A stretch of DNA of 26,508 nt, taken from positions 1-26,508 of the IMG/VR virus record IMGVR_UViG_3300034062_003821; one strand, 5' to 3'. Source of the stretch: a virus. Shown here in pieces: positions 10,766-18,921 of the stretch. The notes beneath the pieces are model-generated. The model ran no database searches, was not told the DNA's origin, and saw nothing but the letters and a program-made list of their open reading frames with translations. A program made the position numbers and the translations under genes. Within the stretch, counting starts at the first letter, position 1, and the number at the start of each line of letters is the position of its first letter.

Positions 10766-12921
10766 CCGCCAGCACAGCCGAGCGCCTGGCAGCCCTGCCG
10801 CGTGACCAGCGTAACGCCATCATTGACCAGCTGTCGCCCGAAGAGCAGGAAGCCCTGCTGTATGACTGGCGCGAGTTTCTGGCGCGGCCTGAGCAGATAA
10901 CCCCTGAGGGCGACTGGGATATCTGGCTCATCATGTCCGGCCGCGGCTGGGGCAAGACCCGCACCGGGGCCGAGTGGGTCAAGGAACAGGTGGCCAAGGG
11001 CTACAGGCGGATTGCCCTGATCGGGGAGACAGCGGCCGACGCCCGCGACGTCATGGTGGAGGGCGTGTCCGGCATCCTGTCGGTCTACCCGGAAGCTGAG
11101 CGCCCGCTCTACGAGCCGTCAAAGCGCCGCCTGACCTGGCCGAACGGCGCTGTCGCCACGACATTCAACGCGACCGAGCCGGACCAGCTCCGAGGACCGC
11201 AGTTCGATCTAGCTTGGTGTTTTATTGCTGGGACGATGATCGAAACAAACCGGGGCGCAATCCCGATTGAGCAAGTCACTGACCGCGACATGGTCATGAC
11301 GCAACTGGGCTGGCGTCGGGTTGAGTGTAACGGATCACGAATTGCTGAAATTGGGACGGTTAAGTTCTCAACCGGCGCAGTTTTGACTGGCACTGCGGAC
11401 CATCCTGTTCTAAGTTTGCATGGTGAGACGATGCGTTGGACCGCATTGTCGGAACTGCAAACGGAAGAAACGGTATGTGCTCTGAGTGCGTGGAATGGGG
11501 CGGTAAACGCTGGCACCGATACCGAAACGGGTATTACGAATATCGCGGAACCAAATCACTTGGCCGCAAGGATCGCGACAGACTGCACCGCGCTGTCTGG
11601 AAAGCGCATCACGGGCCAATTCCGAACGGGCTCGACGTTCACCACATTGACGACAACCGCGCTAACAATGCTTTGGAAAACCTTCAGCTTTTGTCACGAT
11701 CAGATCACATGCGCCACCACGTCGCTGGTCGAGATGATTTCAAGGCAAAGTATGAGCCCAAGGCTACAATCTGTAGCAAGTGCGGCGCAGAGCTGGTCAG
11801 GCGCACCCGCCGGCAGGCCATATGCAGACGCTGCCAACAGATCAAAGCTGACAAGCGCCGCACGGTCGAGCGGCAATGCAAGGTCTGCAACTCGACATTC
11901 AGGACAATCAGCGGAAACTATTGCAGCCAGCGTTGTGTCAACCTGGGAGCCCGCTGGGCACGCTGAAGTCTTTTGCCTGCAAGTGTCAGAAGCAAAACAC
12001 TATTTTGCTAATGGCATTCTGGTTCATAATTGCGACGAGCTAGCCAAGTGGCGTTACGCCCGCGAGACGTGGGATCAGCTGTCCTTCGGCCTGCGCCTTG
12101 GCGATCACCCTCGCGTGCTTGTGACCACGACGCCCCGGCCGGTGGAGCTGGTCAAAGCCATCGTCGCCGGGACCGAAGGCAAAGTTCACATCACCCGTGG
12201 CGCGACCATGGACAACAAGTCCAACCTGGCGGCCAAGTTCCTCGAGCGCATCCAGCTTCGCTACGAAGGGACGCGCCTTGGCCGGCAGGAGCTGCGCGGG
12301 GAGATCCTTGGCGACATCCCGAATGCGCTCTGGACCTATGGCCAGATCGAAGCCAGCCGGGTTCGAGCCCATGACCCACTGGGCCGAATTGTGGTGGCGA
12401 TCGACCCTGCCGTCAGCAACACCGAGAACAGCGACGATCACGGCATCATTGTCGCTGGCATCCACGCCAGGACGCAGGAAGCCTATGTCCTCGAGGACGC
12501 ATCCATGGGCGGGACCCCGATGCAATGGGCGCGCCGGGCGGTGAACCTTTACGATCAGTATCAGGCCGACGCCATCGTCATCGAGGTCAACCAGGGCGGT
12601 GACATGGTCGCCCAGACCCTGCGAAGCGTGAGGAATAACGTGCGGATCAAGGAAGTCAGGGCAACTCGCGGCAAGCACATCCGGGCCGAGCCAATCGCTT
12701 CCATGTATGAGCAGGGCAGGGTGCATCATGTCGGCAGCTTCCCGGCGCTTGAGACGCAAATGACCCAAATGACGACCTTTGGCTATGAGGGCGACGGCAG
12801 CCCCGACCGGGTTGACGCGCTGGTCTGGGCGATGACGGACCTGTTCCCGGCCATGGTCGGCCGCCCAGTCAGCCAGCGAATAACTAAACCCGTTCCCATC
12901 GTGACACCGCTCGCGAGATAG
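10762..12921 (+). CDS. terL: terminase large subunit, interrupted by an intein
   Basis: Motor and nuclease that packages DNA into the prohead. Precursor of 719 residues. The ATPase has Walker A SGRGWGKTRTG (residues 59-69). Walker B, FDLAWCDELAKW, appears only after removing residues 153-423: the N-extein ends FDLAW and the C-extein begins CDELAKW. Joined, the protein is 448 residues, normal for this family. The nuclease half shows IVVAIDPA (Asp548), AIVIEVNQGGD and a final DRVDALVWAMTDL, the acidic residues expected for the RNase H-like fold. Starts in an ATGA overlap behind the putative small terminase. Because the insertion splits the ATPase active site, packaging must depend on protein splicing. 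Confidence 0.95.
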   Translation: MTASTAERLAALPRDQRNAIIDQLSPEEQEALLYDWREFLARPEQITPEGDWDIWLIMSGRGWGKTRTGAEWVKEQVAKGYRRIALIGETAADARDVMVEGVSGILSVYPEAERPLYEPSKRRLTWPNGAVATTFNATEPDQLRGPQFDLAWCFIAGTMIETNRGAIPIEQVTDRDMVMTQLGWRRVECNGSRIAEIGTVKFSTGAVLTGTADHPVLSLHGETMRWTALSELQTEETVCALSAWNGAVNAGTDTETGITNIAEPNHLAARIATDCTALSGKRITGQFRTGSTFTTLTTTALTMLWKTFSFCHDQITCATTSLVEMISRQSMSPRLQSVASAAQSWSGAPAGRPYADAANRSKLTSAARSSGNARSATRHSGQSAETIAASVVSTWEPAGHAEVFCLQVSEAKHYFANGILVHNCDELAKWRYARETWDQLSFGLRLGDHPRVLVTTTPRPVELVKAIVAGTEGKVHITRGATMDNKSNLAAKFLERIQLRYEGTRLGRQELRGEILGDIPNALWTYGQIEASRVRAHDPLGRIVVAIDPAVSNTENSDDHGIIVAGIHARTQEAYVLEDASMGGTPMQWARRAVNLYDQYQADAIVIEVNQGGDMVAQTLRSVRNNVRIKEVRATRGKHIRAEPIASMYEQGRVHHVGSFPALETQMTQMTTFGYEGDGSPDRVDALVWAMTDLFPAMVGRPVSQRITKPVPIVTPLAR
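11463..11467 (+). promoter_or_regulatory. ribosome binding site of the nested HNH gene
   Basis: GGAAG (continuing GGAAGAAA) ends seven bases before ATG 11475, inside the intein coding region. Good match and spacing for internal translation initiation, and the reason for choosing ATG 11475 over TTG 11436. Confidence 0.6.
11475..11966 (+). CDS. HNH homing endonuclease nested out of frame inside the intein
   Basis: 163 residues in a frame shifted by -1 (or +2) from terL, lying wholly inside the intein, between splicing blocks B and F. The N-terminal half contains WHRYRNGYYEYRG, DRLHRAVWKAHHGPIPNGLD and VHHIDDNRANNALENLQLLS, an HNH_3-type nuclease core (His56-His57, Asn69), then SDHMRHH. The C-terminal half has two zinc-ribbon-like units: C100/C103 with C117/C120, and C135/C138 with C150/C154. 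Its stop (TGA 11964-11966) falls at the beginning of block F. An in-frame TGA at 11424-11426 rules out a continuous upstream fusion. Expected role: cutting intein-less terL alleles to spread the element; not shown here. Confidence 0.9.
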   Translation: MCSECVEWGGKRWHRYRNGYYEYRGTKSLGRKDRDRLHRAVWKAHHGPIPNGLDVHHIDDNRANNALENLQLLSRSDHMRHHVAGRDDFKAKYEPKATICSKCGAELVRRTRRQAICRRCQQIKADKRRTVERQCKVCNSTFRTISGNYCSQRCVNLGARWAR

Positions 12922-12952
12922 GTTAAAGCCGAAAAGTCAAGAGGGTTCTGCG

Positions 12953-15031
12953 TTGGCGCGACAAACCAAAGAACAGCGTTATCGAGACGTTCACGCCGAG
13001 GCGGTGGCCGAGTTCGCCCGCATTCAGGCGACGATGAAAGACGAACGCATTCAATGCCTTGAGGACCGGCGGTTCTACAGCATCGCCGGGGCCCAGTGGG
13101 AAGGATCGCTGACCGAGCAGTACGCGAACCGGCCCCGGTTTGAGGTGAACAAGGTCGCCTTGAGCGTCATGCGGATAATCAGCGAGTACCGCAATAATCG
13201 CATCACGGTTGATTTTATCCCCAAGGACGGGAGTTCAAACTCCCAGCTGGCCGACACGTGCGACGAGCTTTACCGGGCTGATGAAGAAGACAGCGGCGCG
13301 CAGGAGGCCTATGACAACGCTTTCGAGGAGGCGGTTGGCGGCGGGTTCGGGGCTTGGCGGCTGACGAACCAGTATGAGGACGAGGGCGACCCCGAGAACG
13401 AACAGCAGCGCATCGTGTTTCAGCCGATCTTCGATGCGGACGCTTCGGTCTTCTTCGACCTCGACGCCAAGCGGCAGGACAAGAAGGACGCGCGGTGCTG
13501 CTTTGTGTTGATCGCGATGACGCGCGACAGCTACCGGCGGCGGTTCGAGGATGACCCGTCAACCTGGCCGCAGGACGTGCAGCTCAAGGAATTTGACTGG
13601 CAGACGCCGGATATCGTTTACGTGGCGGAATATTACGTCAAGGAGCAGGTGTCCGAGGCGCTGCGTTACTTCCGCTCGCTGGATGGCGAGGAGGTCAAGC
13701 ATTCTGAACGCGACTTCGAGGCCGACCCGGAGCTCGAGCAGATGTTGCTCGCCACCGGCCATGTCGAGATTGAGGAGCGCAAGCGGCGCATCAAGCGGCA
13801 GAAGGTGCACAAATACCTGCTGTCCGGCGGCGGCATACTTGAAGACCATGGGCTGATTGCCGGGTCCGAGATCCCGATTGTTCCGGTCTATGGCAAGCGC
13901 TGGTTCGTTGACAGCATCGAGCGCTGCCAGGGGCATGTCAGGCTCGCCAAGGATGCCCAGCGGCTCAAGAACATGCAGCTGACCAAGTTGGGCGAGATCT
14001 CCGCTTACGGCACGATCCAGAAGCCCATCATGACGGCCGAGCAGGTGGCCGGTCACGAACTCATGTGGGCGGAAGATAACGTCAAACAGTATCCGTATCT
14101 CTTGGTTAACCCCGTGACGAATGCGGATGGAGCCGAGCAAGCGCAAGGCCCGCTTGACTACACGCGGGCGCCGGAAATCCCGCCCGCCATGGCGGCGCTC
14201 TTGCAGATTACCGATGGCGACATCAAAGAACTGCTCGGTAACCAGCAGGCCGGCGAGCAGTTGCAGCCCAACATGTCCGGCAAAGCCGTTGAGCTGATCC
14301 AGAACAAGCTGGACATGCAGACCTTTATTTATATGAGCAATTTCGCCAAGGCCGTGAAGCGCTGCGGCGAAATCTGGCTGTCCATGGCGCGGGAGATCTA
14401 CGTCGAGCCGAACCGCAAGATGAAGGGCCTGGGCAAGACGGGCGAGCCGCGATCGATTGAGCTGGTCAAGCCGATGCTCAACAAGGAAACCAGCGCGATC
14501 GAATACCAGAACGATCTGACGCAGGCCAAGTTCGACGTGACGGTGGACGTGGGCCCGAACTCCTCGAGCAAGCGCGCCGCGGTTGTCCGGGCGCTCACCG
14601 GCATGATGACCATCACGCAGGACCCCGAGACGCTGGCTATCCTAAGCAGCATGGCCATGATGAACATGGAAGGCGAGGGGCTTGGCGAGGTGCAGAACTA
14701 TTTCCGCAAGCGCCTACTGAAGCAGGGCGTGCTGGAGCCGAACGAGGAAGAAGCCGCGGCGATGGCCGCCGAGCTGGAGGCCATGCAGGCCCAGCCCGAC
14801 CCGCAAGCCGAGCTGGCCCAGAGCCTCGGGCTCGAGGCCCGCGCCAAGGCCGCCAAGGCCGAGGCCGACACGGAATATGCGCTTGCCCGCGCCGAAGAGA
14901 CGCGCGCCAAGACCATCGAAATCCTCACGAACGTCAGCGACCAGGAGCGGGCAGCCGTTCTCGGCGCGGCGCAGGAGATACGGCAGGCCAGCCAGCCGGT
15001 TCCAATGGCTGAGACACGAGGTATGCAATGA
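12953..15031 (+). CDS. P22-like portal protein
   Basis: Forms the dodecameric ring through which DNA enters and leaves the head. 692 residues, close to P22 gp1 (about 725). The opening (QRYRDVHAEAVAEFARIQAT, FYSIAGAQWEG, RPRFEVNKVALSVMRIISEY) and the middle (QGHVRLAKDAQRLKNMQLTK) are typical of the P22 portal family. The C-terminal 100 residues are a long Ala/Glu/Lys-rich helix (AKAAKAEADTEYALARAEET), equivalent to the barrel region. TTG 12953 is the start, with GAGGG upstream. It follows terL by 31 bases and overlaps the scaffold gene by four. Confidence 0.92.
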   Translation: MARQTKEQRYRDVHAEAVAEFARIQATMKDERIQCLEDRRFYSIAGAQWEGSLTEQYANRPRFEVNKVALSVMRIISEYRNNRITVDFIPKDGSSNSQLADTCDELYRADEEDSGAQEAYDNAFEEAVGGGFGAWRLTNQYEDEGDPENEQQRIVFQPIFDADASVFFDLDAKRQDKKDARCCFVLIAMTRDSYRRRFEDDPSTWPQDVQLKEFDWQTPDIVYVAEYYVKEQVSEALRYFRSLDGEEVKHSERDFEADPELEQMLLATGHVEIEERKRRIKRQKVHKYLLSGGGILEDHGLIAGSEIPIVPVYGKRWFVDSIERCQGHVRLAKDAQRLKNMQLTKLGEISAYGTIQKPIMTAEQVAGHELMWAEDNVKQYPYLLVNPVTNADGAEQAQGPLDYTRAPEIPPAMAALLQITDGDIKELLGNQQAGEQLQPNMSGKAVELIQNKLDMQTFIYMSNFAKAVKRCGEIWLSMAREIYVEPNRKMKGLGKTGEPRSIELVKPMLNKETSAIEYQNDLTQAKFDVTVDVGPNSSSKRAAVVRALTGMMTITQDPETLAILSSMAMMNMEGEGLGEVQNYFRKRLLKQGVLEPNEEEAAAMAAELEAMQAQPDPQAELAQSLGLEARAKAAKAEADTEYALARAEETRAKTIEILTNVSDQERAAVLGAAQEIRQASQPVPMAETRGMQ

Positions 15032-15855
15032 TAGACGAACAGACGCCTGAGCCAGAGACCGAGGCGGTCGAGGCTGCTACCCCGGACAGCGAGACGCAGC
15101 CGGAAGCAGAACAGGAAGAGCTGGTTGTCAGTATTGCTGGCGAAGAGCCCGAACCACAAGCCGAAGCGCCGACGGGCGCCCCGGAATGGGTGAAGGAACT
15201 GCGCCGGAAGAACCGGGAACTTGAAAAACGCGTCCGTCAGCTGGACCGCGAACGCCAGACCGAGGCACCGCGGGGTGAGACAGTCACCGCCCCGCCAAAG
15301 AAGCCGACGCTGGCTGACGTGGATTACGACACGGAAGCGTATGACAAGCGCCTTGATGAATGGTATAAAGCCAAAGCCGCGCATGAGCGCGAGGCGGAAT
15401 TGAGGAGGCAGGCTGAACAGGAAGCCCAGAGCCAGTGGCAGGCGAAGCTCGCCGGTTACACCACTGAGAAGGCGACCCTGAAAGCCCGTGACTTCGAGGA
15501 CGCAGAAGCTGTTGTGGCCGACACCCTGTCGGTGGCGCAACAGGGAATGATATTGGCCGGCGCTGAAAAGCCCGCGCTCCTGATCTACGCACTCGGGCGC
15601 AACCCGAAGAAGGCTGCCGAGCTGGCGGCGATTAAAGACCCGGTGCAATTCGCTTTCGCGGTTGCGCGCCTGGAGGGCAACTTGAAAGTTCAACAACGCA
15701 AACCATCGGCTGCGCCGGAGCAGATCGTCAGCGGAAATGCTGCGAAGTCCGGAGCTGTCGATAATCAATTGGATCGGCTTCGCGCTGAAGCTGAACGCAC
15801 GGGCGACTATTCAAAAGTCATGGCCTATCGGCGTCAGTTGAAGCGGCGGGCCTAG
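15028..15855 (+). CDS. scaffolding protein
   Basis: 275 residues in the usual place between portal and coat genes. Acidic, proline-rich N-terminus (PEPETEAVEAATPDSETQPE), a long charged helical middle (WVKELRRKNRELEKRVRQLD), and a strongly basic helical C-terminus (YSKVMAYRRQLKRRA). Scaffolds of the P22 type use such a basic helical tail to bind coat protein. Starts in an ATGA overlap with the portal, with GAGG upstream. It is followed by an endonuclease gene, not directly by the coat gene. Confidence 0.85.
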   Translation: MIDEQTPEPETEAVEAATPDSETQPEAEQEELVVSIAGEEPEPQAEAPTGAPEWVKELRRKNRELEKRVRQLDRERQTEAPRGETVTAPPKKPTLADVDYDTEAYDKRLDEWYKAKAAHEREAELRRQAEQEAQSQWQAKLAGYTTEKATLKARDFEDAEAVVADTLSVAQQGMILAGAEKPALLIYALGRNPKKAAELAAIKDPVQFAFAVARLEGNLKVQQRKPSAAPEQIVSGNAAKSGAVDNQLDRLRAEAERTGDYSKVMAYRRQLKRRA

Positions 15856-15865
15856 GGTAAGAGCA

Positions 15866-16597
15866 ATGGCTTCCCAGAGCTCGTCTGCGTACATGAAAGA
15901 GTGGCGCAGGCGTAAAATGCAGGAAGACCCGGAGTTCTTGGAGCGGGAACGCGCCAAGGCACGGGAAAGATCGCGCGCCAAATGGGAAGCTATGCGTAAC
16001 GATCCTGAGTATATTGAGAAGGAGCGCGCTCGTAAGCGTGAACTGCAAGCGAGAAGGCGCGCCGACCCTGAAAAGAATGCTCGTATTATTGAGCAACGCA
16101 AAAGGGTTCAGGCAACTCCTGAATATAAAAAGGCTCAAAAACAAAGGCTAAAGAAATGGAAGGCTCAAAAGGCTGCCCATGTTCAAAGCTATCAAAGGCA
16201 ATGGCGCGAAAAGAACGTTGACGCAGTCAGAGCTTATAATGCTGAGTACATGAAAGGTTATGCTCAAACGGAAGGCTACCTTGTGAGCCGCACAAAACGA
16301 CGCTTCAAGACCTACAATATTACCGCATTCGATTTTAACGCGATGTGGGAAAGTCAGAATGGCTGTTGCGCCATCTGTCAGATAAAGTTGCAGCCGCGAG
16401 GAAGATCCAAAAACTCCGCGGCGATCGATCACAACCACAAAACGAGAGAAATGCGCGGTATCCTCTGCCGGGGTTGTAATCACGGGATCGGAATGCTTGG
16501 AGACAATCCATCAACATTAATCGCAGCCGCAGAATACCTTATGAAAAAAGGTTATTACGGCGAAAATCAAAAAACTGGAGTAATATCAAATGGTTAA
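15866..16597 (+). CDS. endonuclease VII-type HNH nuclease, probable free-standing homing endonuclease
   Basis: 243 residues inserted between scaffold and coat genes. The C-terminal domain has FNAMWESQNGCCAICQIKLQ (Cys168, Cys171), AIDHNHKTREMRGILCRGCN (His189, His191, Cys201, Cys204) and GMLGDNPSTLIAAAEYL, the conserved beta-beta-alpha metal pattern of phage endonuclease VII. The first 130 residues are a very basic helical stretch with repeated DPE(F/Y) and RERA-like elements, possibly DNA-binding. By eye the DNA is AT-richer than its neighbours. The last eight bases overlap the coat gene. Family members are either junction resolvases or mobile nucleases; its place within a conserved gene pair favours the latter. 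Confidence 0.88.
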   Translation: MASQSSSAYMKEWRRRKMQEDPEFLERERAKARERSRAKWEAMRNDPEYIEKERARKRELQARRRADPEKNARIIEQRKRVQATPEYKKAQKQRLKKWKAQKAAHVQSYQRQWREKNVDAVRAYNAEYMKGYAQTEGYLVSRTKRRFKTYNITAFDFNAMWESQNGCCAICQIKLQPRGRSKNSAAIDHNHKTREMRGILCRGCNHGIGMLGDNPSTLIAAAEYLMKKGYYGENQKTGVISNG

Positions 16598-17867
16598 CGC
16601 GTTTAGCCGCGAAGAGAGGGTGGCCTTCGAGGATATTCTTGAAGGATTTCAAGACGCTCTCGTAATGTCCCGCAACGTCTCGCTGTATCAGACCGATCAG
16701 CAAATGATGGAGCGCACGAACAACATCATCTGGCGCCCCCAGCCCTACATCATGGTCTCATACACCGGCACCGACATGACGTCGAACTTCAAGGACCGCA
16801 CGCAGCTCGCGGTGCCTGCCACGATAGGCTTTAACAAGTCGGTTCCTTGGGCCATGACGGCGACAGAACTGCGTGACGCCCTGCAGGAAGGCCGCCTGGC
16901 TGACGGCGCCCGTCAGAAGCTGGCGTCAGACATCAATGTCGCTATCATGAACGTCGCCTCGGCGCAGGGCTCGCTGGTTGTTCCGATCTCGGCTGCGCCG
17001 GGCAAGTACGACCACATCGCCCTTGCCGACACGATCATGAACGAACAGGGCGTGCCGTCCAATGACCGCTATTTCGCGCTCTCGAGCCGCGATTATAACG
17101 GCCTTGCGGCTGACCTCTCGGGCATCTCGCGTTCGTTTGGCAACCCGAAGTCGGATCGCGCTTATGAGCGGTCTTATGTCGGACCCGTTGCCGGGTTCGA
17201 GACTTACAAGATGGATTACGCCAACCGCATTCTCGCGGCCGCCGGCGGCGCCATCACGATCTCGACCGAGGACGCTGGCCTTAACTATTACAACCCGGTC
17301 GCCACTTCGACGGCCGGAACGGGCGAAGTCAGCAACGTTGACAACCGCTTCCAGACGGTGACGGTCTCTTCCTCCGCCAACGTCGTTGCCGGCGATTGCT
17401 TTACAATCGCGAACGTGTTCGCCGTCCACCACATCACCAAAGTCAACACCGGGCAGCTCAAGACTTTCCGCGTTGTCTCGGTGCCGGCTGGCGGAACCAC
17501 GCTCGTCATTACCCCGCCGATCATCTCCAACCAGGTGGCCAACGATGCTGCGGCCCAGTACCAGAACGTCGCTGTTACGGCCAAGTCCGCAACGGCCACG
17601 ATCACCTGGCTCAACATCGACCCGACGCAGATTAACTGCTTCTGGCAGAAAGACGCTCTGGAAATCCTTCCGGGCCGCTATGCGGTGCCGAACGATGCTG
17701 GCGCGGCTGTCATGCGGGCGACGACAGATCAGGGCATTGAGCTGGTCATGACCAAACAATATGACATCAAGACGATGAAGACTTTCTATCGTCTCGATAC
17801 GCTGTTCGGCGTGGTGAACAAGAACCCCGAAATGTCGGGCGTCCTCCTGTTCAACCAGGTCACTTAA
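16590..17867 (+). CDS. P22-like major coat protein
   Basis: Main shell protein, 425 residues (P22 gp5 has 430). The opening FEDILEGFQDALVMSRNVSL, then RPQPYIMVSYTGTDMTSNFK, QLAVPATIGFNKSVPWAMTA and the ending TFYRLDTLFGVVNKNPEMSG are typical of the P22 coat family. Residues about 225-345 are rich in Val, Thr and Ser strands and correspond to the inserted I-domain that stabilises P22 coat. ATG 16590 has GGAG nine bases upstream, within the end of the endonuclease gene. The abundant product is expected to be followed by a terminator, and one is present. Confidence 0.95.
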   Translation: MVNAFSREERVAFEDILEGFQDALVMSRNVSLYQTDQQMMERTNNIIWRPQPYIMVSYTGTDMTSNFKDRTQLAVPATIGFNKSVPWAMTATELRDALQEGRLADGARQKLASDINVAIMNVASAQGSLVVPISAAPGKYDHIALADTIMNEQGVPSNDRYFALSSRDYNGLAADLSGISRSFGNPKSDRAYERSYVGPVAGFETYKMDYANRILAAAGGAITISTEDAGLNYYNPVATSTAGTGEVSNVDNRFQTVTVSSSANVVAGDCFTIANVFAVHHITKVNTGQLKTFRVVSVPAGGTTLVITPPIISNQVANDAAAQYQNVAVTAKSATATITWLNIDPTQINCFWQKDALEILPGRYAVPNDAGAAVMRATTDQGIELVMTKQYDIKTMKTFYRLDTLFGVVNKNPEMSGVLLFNQVT

Positions 17868-17875
17868 TGAGAGAT

Positions 17876-17908
17876 AGCCCGGTCCTTCGGGGCCGGGCTT
17901 ATCCTTTT
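17876..17908 (+). terminator. terminator after the coat gene
   Basis: Ten-base stem AGCCCGGTCC / GGGCCGGGCT with a TTCG loop (17876-17899; one G-U pair), followed by TATCCTTTT. The T-run is short and merges with GGAG, the ribosome binding site of the next gene, so stop and restart signals are fused. Confidence 0.75.
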
Positions 17909-17920
17909 GGAGAATAAGAG

Positions 17921-18883
17921 ATGCCCCAACAGCTTACAGTTTACCCATACGGAGAGGATCTTGTAACGCTCGCCGCCAATGGCAGCCTTACGCTTTCCAC
18001 CACTGGCGAGGGCTTTTACAAAGTCTATCGCCAGGTCGGCTATCCCAACTACCCCAACACCTGGTCACTGATCGCTCAGGGCGATGCTACTGCATCCGCC
18101 ACTGTCGGTCCTTATTCCGGCGGTGCGGAACTCCGCATCGAGGCCGGGTCTGACCCTGTCTATTACTCGGCAGGCACCGGCATTGCAGCCTCGGGTGCTG
18201 CGGCTCCCATCGTGGCGCCGTTCTTCCCGCCGGCTCAGGTTGGCGTTGTCGCTGAGTACTTCAACGACTTCTTCAGCGCGCAGGGCCTGTCTACGGACTG
18301 CACCGATACCATCGATTGGGATTTCACGATCCTTGAAGCTGGCGGCGGTGACGCTGCCTGCGCGCTGATCGATGGCGTTGGCGGTCAGGTGAAGTTCACG
18401 AATGACGGCAACGATAACGACCGCATCGTCGTCTCCAAGATCGGCGAAGCGTTCAAGTTCACGGCAGGCAAGAAGCTCTGGTTCCGTTCGCGGTTCCTTG
18501 TTTCCGATGCTGACGATGTGGACGCTTTCGTCGGCCTTGTCATCAAGACGGCCACCGACCCGGCCGGCACGGCTCCGACAGATGGAACCTGGTTCCAGCT
18601 GACCGAGGGCTCGGCAACGCTGACCCTGAAAGTGTCGAAGAACAGCACGGCGACATCGACCAATGTTGGCACTGTCTCGGATGATACCTTCCTCGACGTG
18701 GCCTACTATTACGATGGCGTGTCGGGCATCGACATCTATCTGAACGGCACCTATGTCGCGACATCTGCCACGACGAACCTGTGCGATGACGAAGAACTGG
18801 CCGTCTTCATGGCGATCCAGAATGGCGCTGCCGGGAATGATTACCTGACGGTTGACTACATATACGCCGCTCAGGAGCGGTAA
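17921..18883 (+). CDS. probable capsid decoration protein with lectin-like C-terminal domain
   Basis: 320 residues directly after the coat gene. The N-terminal 85 residues (LTVYPYGEDLVTLAANGSLT and later) form a small beta domain of a type seen in phage head-associated proteins. From about residue 110 the pattern EYFNDFFSAQ..., KLWFRSRFLVSD, GTWFQLTEGSATLTLKVSKN, VAYYYDGVSGIDIYLNGTYV suggests a concanavalin A-like jelly roll, as in glycan- or decoration-type proteins. GGAG lies upstream of ATG 17921. Both ends of the gene are bordered by hairpins, so it sits in its own cassette. Decoration is an inference; no exact family was recognised. Confidence 0.6.
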   Translation: MPQQLTVYPYGEDLVTLAANGSLTLSTTGEGFYKVYRQVGYPNYPNTWSLIAQGDATASATVGPYSGGAELRIEAGSDPVYYSAGTGIAASGAAAPIVAPFFPPAQVGVVAEYFNDFFSAQGLSTDCTDTIDWDFTILEAGGGDAACALIDGVGGQVKFTNDGNDNDRIVVSKIGEAFKFTAGKKLWFRSRFLVSDADDVDAFVGLVIKTATDPAGTAPTDGTWFQLTEGSATLTLKVSKNSTATSTNVGTVSDDTFLDVAYYYDGVSGIDIYLNGTYVATSATTNLCDDEELAVFMAIQNGAAGNDYLTVDYIYAAQER

Positions 18884-18889
18884 GCTAAC

Positions 18890-18921
18890 GGGGCGGGTCA
18901 CAAGCCCGCCCCAACACTTTT
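18890..18921 (+). terminator. terminator-like hairpin after the decoration gene
   Basis: GGGGCGGG (18890-18897) with CCCGCCCC (18905-18912), loop of seven, then AACACTTTT. As after the coat gene, the T-run runs straight into the next ribosome binding site (TTTTGGAGA). Confidence 0.65.

Larger units (their letters stand above)
11218..12030 (+). mobile_element. intein in the terminase Walker B motif
   Basis: 271 codons in frame with terL. The N-terminus CFIAGTMIETNRGAIPIEQV is a canonical block A with Cys1; block B reads GTADHPVLS with Thr59 and His62 of the intein; the C-terminus VSEAKHYFANGILVHN is blocks F and G, with His-Asn at the end and Cys as the first C-extein residue. All residues needed for class 1 splicing are present. 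Insertion is between Trp and Cys in FDLAW|CDELA. The 160-odd codons between blocks B and F read, in this frame, as a Ser/Thr/Ala-rich stretch without endonuclease motifs. That slot is occupied by an HNH gene in another frame. Confidence 0.95.

Noticed and set aside
11427-11966. The HNH frame as a sequencing frameshift or programmed -1 frameshift product of the terminase
   Set aside because: Two opposite indels would be needed, the HNH frame ends in its own stop before block F, a stop lies just upstream in its frame, no canonical slippery heptamer is visible near the junction, and it has its own start and ribosome binding site. Only re-sequencing can fully exclude error.
12040-12768. 242-residue minus-strand frame opposite the terminase C-extein
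   Set aside because: Shadow of a conserved nuclease domain; no start signal.
14698-15768. 356-residue minus-strand frame opposite portal and scaffold
   Set aside because: Antisense to two well-supported genes; composition follows GC-rich codon structure of the other strand and shows no domain.
16926-17759. 277-residue minus-strand frame opposite the coat gene
   Set aside because: Arg/Asp/Val-rich shadow of the coat gene without ribosome binding site or motif.
18065-18901. 278-residue minus-strand frame opposite the decoration gene
   Set aside because: Antisense shadow; no recognisable fold and inconsistent with the direction of the late operon.
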